A stretch of 64,000 nt of DNA, from positions 558,001-622,000 of the forward strand of contig OW818680.1 in the NCBI GenBank assembly GCA_942493055.1, in the 5' to 3' direction. Under the pieces are notes generated by a model. The model worked only from the letters and a program-made list of their open reading frames with translations. It was not told where the DNA came from and made no database searches. Within the stretch, counting starts at the first letter, position 1, and the number at the start of each line of letters is the position of its first letter. Position numbers and translations under genes: made by a program. This DNA comes from CAIZQW01 sp942493055 (GTDB taxonomy: Bacteria > Verrucomicrobiota > Kiritimatiellia > RFP12 > UBA1067). Positions 61,490 to 64,000 of this stretch are shown here, piece after piece.

Positions 61490-64000
61490 ATGATAAAAAA
61501 TATCTGTTTTACTGTCGTCATCATGACGTGGCTCGCACAAGCTGGAGATGCGCCATCTAACTCTGTCGAACAGATCATTGTCGTCTGCAAGACCCATTTC
61601 GACATCGGTTATACGCATCGTGTGAAAGACCTACTCAACTATTACCGGACCACGATGATTGATCGAGCGATCGACGTGATGGACAACTCAAAAGATCTCC
61701 CGCCTGAACAGCAGTTCGTCTGGACCTCGCCAGGCTGGGTGATGGAGAAGGTTTTGGATGACTGGCCTGGCCAAACCCCTGAACGCCGAAACCGTTTAGA
61801 AGCAACGATGAAATCCCGCAAATTCGTGACGCATGCGCTGCCGTTCAGTATCGAAGCCGAGTTGCTGGAACCTGAGGAGTTCGCACGGGGCTATGCGTTT
61901 GCCGATGCGATCTCTCGTAAATACGGCCTGCCCTTGGCCGCCGGAGCCAAGACAACGGACGTGCCTTCTCAATCACGTTCATTAGCCACAGGGCTAGCCC
62001 ACGGCGGAGTCAAATTCATGCACATCGGATGCAACTGGCCCTCCGGCTATGTGCATGATATGCCCCCCGTATTCTGGTGGGAAGGGCCGGATGGCTCACG
62101 CGTGCTGACCATGTACTCAAGCGTCTACGGAACGTGTACAGCCTTTTGGCCATGGGGTGGCAAAGGCGATTCCAATATCGGGCAAAATCTCCTGCCCCCT
62201 AAAAACTGGCCGTATAAAACGTGGGTGGCGATTATCGTAACGGGCGACAACTCCGGACCGCCAAATGCAAAGGGCGTCAAAGCCATCTTTGAGGAGGTTG
62301 CTAAAAAGTTGCCGAATGTTAAAGTGCGTATGGGCACCATGGAGGAGTTCGCGGATGCCCTGCTCGCGGAAAAGCCTGACCTGCCTGTGGTCAAGGGCGA
62401 GACCCCTGATACGTGGATTCATGGGTGCATGTGTGATCCAGGCGGCGTCAGCGCTTCACGCATCACAGGCCCTTTGATGCCCGCTGTGGAAATGCTGAAC
62501 ACTCAACTGAAGAACTGGGGCGTCCCTGTTGCTGATCCGGCACAAGGACTCGCCAAAGCGCACGAGCAGTACCTGCTCTATAACGAGCACACCTGGGGCG
62601 GAGCGGCTGCTGTCAAAGTCTATGGCGACGCCTTTCATAAAACAGCGACAAATGCCTATAAGAATCTCGAAGGCTCGTGGGAGGACAAGACAGACTACAT
62701 CCGCACGGCAAGCGCCCTCACAACTTCGCTGTTGAATGCTAATCTGACTGCCCTTGCACGGGCAGTGAACCAGAGCGGGCCGCGCATCGTGGTCTTCAAT
62801 CCGCTGCCCTGGTCACGCTCCGGCATGGTGACGGTTGATGGCAAGCCTTTCTTTGCCGATAACATTCCGGCAAGCGGCTACAAAACATTCCCTGTTCAAC
62901 CCACTAACCGCGTAACGACACGCGTCGGAAATATTCTTGAGAATGAATTTTACAAAGTGCTTGTTGACCCTTCGCGCGGTACACTCACGTCGCTCGTGGA
63001 CAAGCGCACTGGCCGCGACTGGGTCGATGGCGCGAGTGCGCAGGGTCTCGGCCAATATCTGAACGAACGGTTCGATAAAAAACAGACGGACGGGTACTGC
63101 CGCGACTATCAGCAAGGTCGCTGGGGCAATACGCTTCACCCTGGGATGAGTAAGCCGGGCCTGCCAGGCGATATCCCCTACCGCGCGGCCTCATGCCGCA
63201 ATGGCACGCTGCAACTCTCAGACGAAGCCTTCAGCAGCACAGCGCTCATGGAGATGCCCGGTGATCCGACCAATCACCTTCCCTCCACGTCCCTGCGTGT
63301 CACCCTGTATCGTCATCAGCCCTATCTTGATCTTGAACTGACCATCAAGGACAAAGCTAAAGATAACTGGCCTGAGGCGGACTGGCTCTGCCTGCCCTTC
63401 AAAATCAACGCCCCTAAATTCAATGTTGGACGTAATCTCGGCAACATGGATCCTGCTACCGATATTTTGAAAGGCGCCAATCGCGACCTCTATGCAGTCG
63501 GCAATGGCGTCACACTGACTGATGCGGATGGCAGTGGCATCGCGCTTTGTCCGCTTGACCATCCGCTCATCAGCCTCGACACGCCAGGTATATGGAAATT
63601 CACACTCGATTTCATTCCCAAAAAACCAATTGTCTTTTTGAATCTCTATAACAACCAGTGGAACACAAACTACCGGTATTGGTATGCCGGAACCTGGCGT
63701 TCGCGTGTCCGCCTCTGGACCTTTGACAAGAAGACGCCACCCGAGTCGGTTCTCGCGACGCCTGCACTTGAAGCACGCCTTCCCCTCGTTGCAGTTACAG
63801 CGGACGGACCAAGCGGAGCACTGCCTATTGAACAGGCAGGGATTGTGCTTTCACGCTCCGGCATCCTGGTCACGGCCTTTGCGCCAGACACTGCGCAAAA
63901 AGGAACTTTGCTGCGTTTGTGGGAAGTGGCTGGCCTATCGGGACCGTGCACGATTACACTGCCTGAAGGCACACGCGCAAAATATGCCCAGCCCGTTGAC
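61490..64000 (+). CDS. Second GH38-like secreted protein (DUF5054 type), partial at window end
   Basis: Starts MIKNICFTVVIMTWLAQAGD (signal peptide) 21 bp after the previous stop and is open to the last base (837 codons seen). IVVCKTHFDIGYTHRVKDL near residue 30 and FVWTSPGWVMEKVLDDW near 75 are DUF5054/GH38-like N-terminal hallmarks. VVFNPLPWSRSG near 430 begins the C-terminal beta domains, and LVDKRTGRDWVDG near 500 is a GH38 C-terminal-type feature. It resembles the upstream protein in fold but not closely in sequence, and lacks FN3/CBM32 in the visible part. It likely acts on the same glycan. Confidence 0.8.
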   Translation, partial: MIKNICFTVVIMTWLAQAGDAPSNSVEQIIVVCKTHFDIGYTHRVKDLLNYYRTTMIDRAIDVMDNSKDLPPEQQFVWTSPGWVMEKVLDDWPGQTPERRNRLEATMKSRKFVTHALPFSIEAELLEPEEFARGYAFADAISRKYGLPLAAGAKTTDVPSQSRSLATGLAHGGVKFMHIGCNWPSGYVHDMPPVFWWEGPDGSRVLTMYSSVYGTCTAFWPWGGKGDSNIGQNLLPPKNWPYKTWVAIIVTGDNSGPPNAKGVKAIFEEVAKKLPNVKVRMGTMEEFADALLAEKPDLPVVKGETPDTWIHGCMCDPGGVSASRITGPLMPAVEMLNTQLKNWGVPVADPAQGLAKAHEQYLLYNEHTWGGAAAVKVYGDAFHKTATNAYKNLEGSWEDKTDYIRTASALTTSLLNANLTALARAVNQSGPRIVVFNPLPWSRSGMVTVDGKPFFADNIPASGYKTFPVQPTNRVTTRVGNILENEFYKVLVDPSRGTLTSLVDKRTGRDWVDGASAQGLGQYLNERFDKKQTDGYCRDYQQGRWGNTLHPGMSKPGLPGDIPYRAASCRNGTLQLSDEAFSSTALMEMPGDPTNHLPSTSLRVTLYRHQPYLDLELTIKDKAKDNWPEADWLCLPFKINAPKFNVGRNLGNMDPATDILKGANRDLYAVGNGVTLTDADGSGIALCPLDHPLISLDTPGIWKFTLDFIPKKPIVFLNLYNNQWNTNYRYWYAGTWRSRVRLWTFDKKTPPESVLATPALEARLPLVAVTADGPSGALPIEQAGIVLSRSGILVTAFAPDTAQKGTLLRLWEVAGLSGPCTITLPEGTRAKYAQPVD

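Overview
The window reads as chromosomal DNA of a free-living, mostly anaerobic or microaerobic Gram-negative bacterium. My best guess is the PVC superphylum, near Kiritimatiellota/Lentisphaerota. The basis is the gene mix: secreted giant carbohydrate-active proteins, a pair of multiheme HzsA-related proteins, LL-diaminopimelate aminotransferase, a Na+-pumping decarboxylase, a XylR-type AraC regulator, and many intergenic hairpin and short-word repeats. This is inference from family content; no rRNA is present. There is one tRNA (His) and no CRISPR array, prophage or transposase.

Layout. 1-9.2 kb: fabD (partial, minus), a very large alpha-2-macroglobulin-like protein, a membrane protein and a secreted PQQ-type beta-propeller. 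9.3-9.4 kb: tRNA-His with a terminator. 9.4-33.6 kb: about 25 genes, all on the minus strand. From upstream to downstream they are a flavodiiron protein, 2-oxoacid:ferredoxin oxidoreductase, di-heme peroxidase, small proteins, an AI-2E-type permease, a stand-alone LigD phosphoesterase, an alpha/beta hydrolase, a P-type ATPase, a Cys-rich secreted protein, a stand-alone CBM48, an aldo/keto reductase, an MBL-rhodanese fusion with two YeeE/YedE subunits, a dihydrolipoamide-dehydrogenase-like flavoprotein, CsbD, and a phosphoketolase-aldolase-DJ-1-oxidoreductase operon. Together they look like an oxygen/sulfur/redox stress and fermentative-survival island.

The main discovery is that this island carries five copies of one promoter architecture. 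Each has a GGGG...CCC-(n)ACTG box, then exactly 24 bp, then a TATCNT-like hexamer read toward the genes. Copies sit at 14608-14657, 15224-15273, 21439-21488, 25508-25557 and 33596-33645. The fixed geometry puts the box near -42, as for a class II activator, so the island looks like one regulon under a single unidentified activator.

33.9-35.1 kb is a repeat-rich patch: a pseudogene tail, two direct copies of a mosaic of hairpins, and a small gene caught between them. 35.1-43.6 kb: a secreted FIST protein, a CBM9/DOMON-like protein translationally coupled to an HzsA-related cytochrome, a second HzsA-related cytochrome, a lipoprotein candidate and a GNAT. 43.7-52.3 kb: a secreted TIM-barrel-like protein, holA, a double-hairpin element, dapL with an LpxL-like acyltransferase, and the oadG-oadA-oadB decarboxylase sodium pump.

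52.4-64 kb: a XylR-type regulator divergent from a plus-strand operon of ROK kinase, MFS sugar transporter, mannose-6-phosphate isomerase and two GH38-like secreted proteins (the second runs off the window). The simplest reading is a mannoside-utilisation locus: extracellular release, import, phosphorylation, then isomerisation to fructose-6-phosphate.

Between genes there are two kinds of repeat: degenerate tandem words of 7 or 9 bp arranged in opposed arms, and palindromes nested inside other palindromes.
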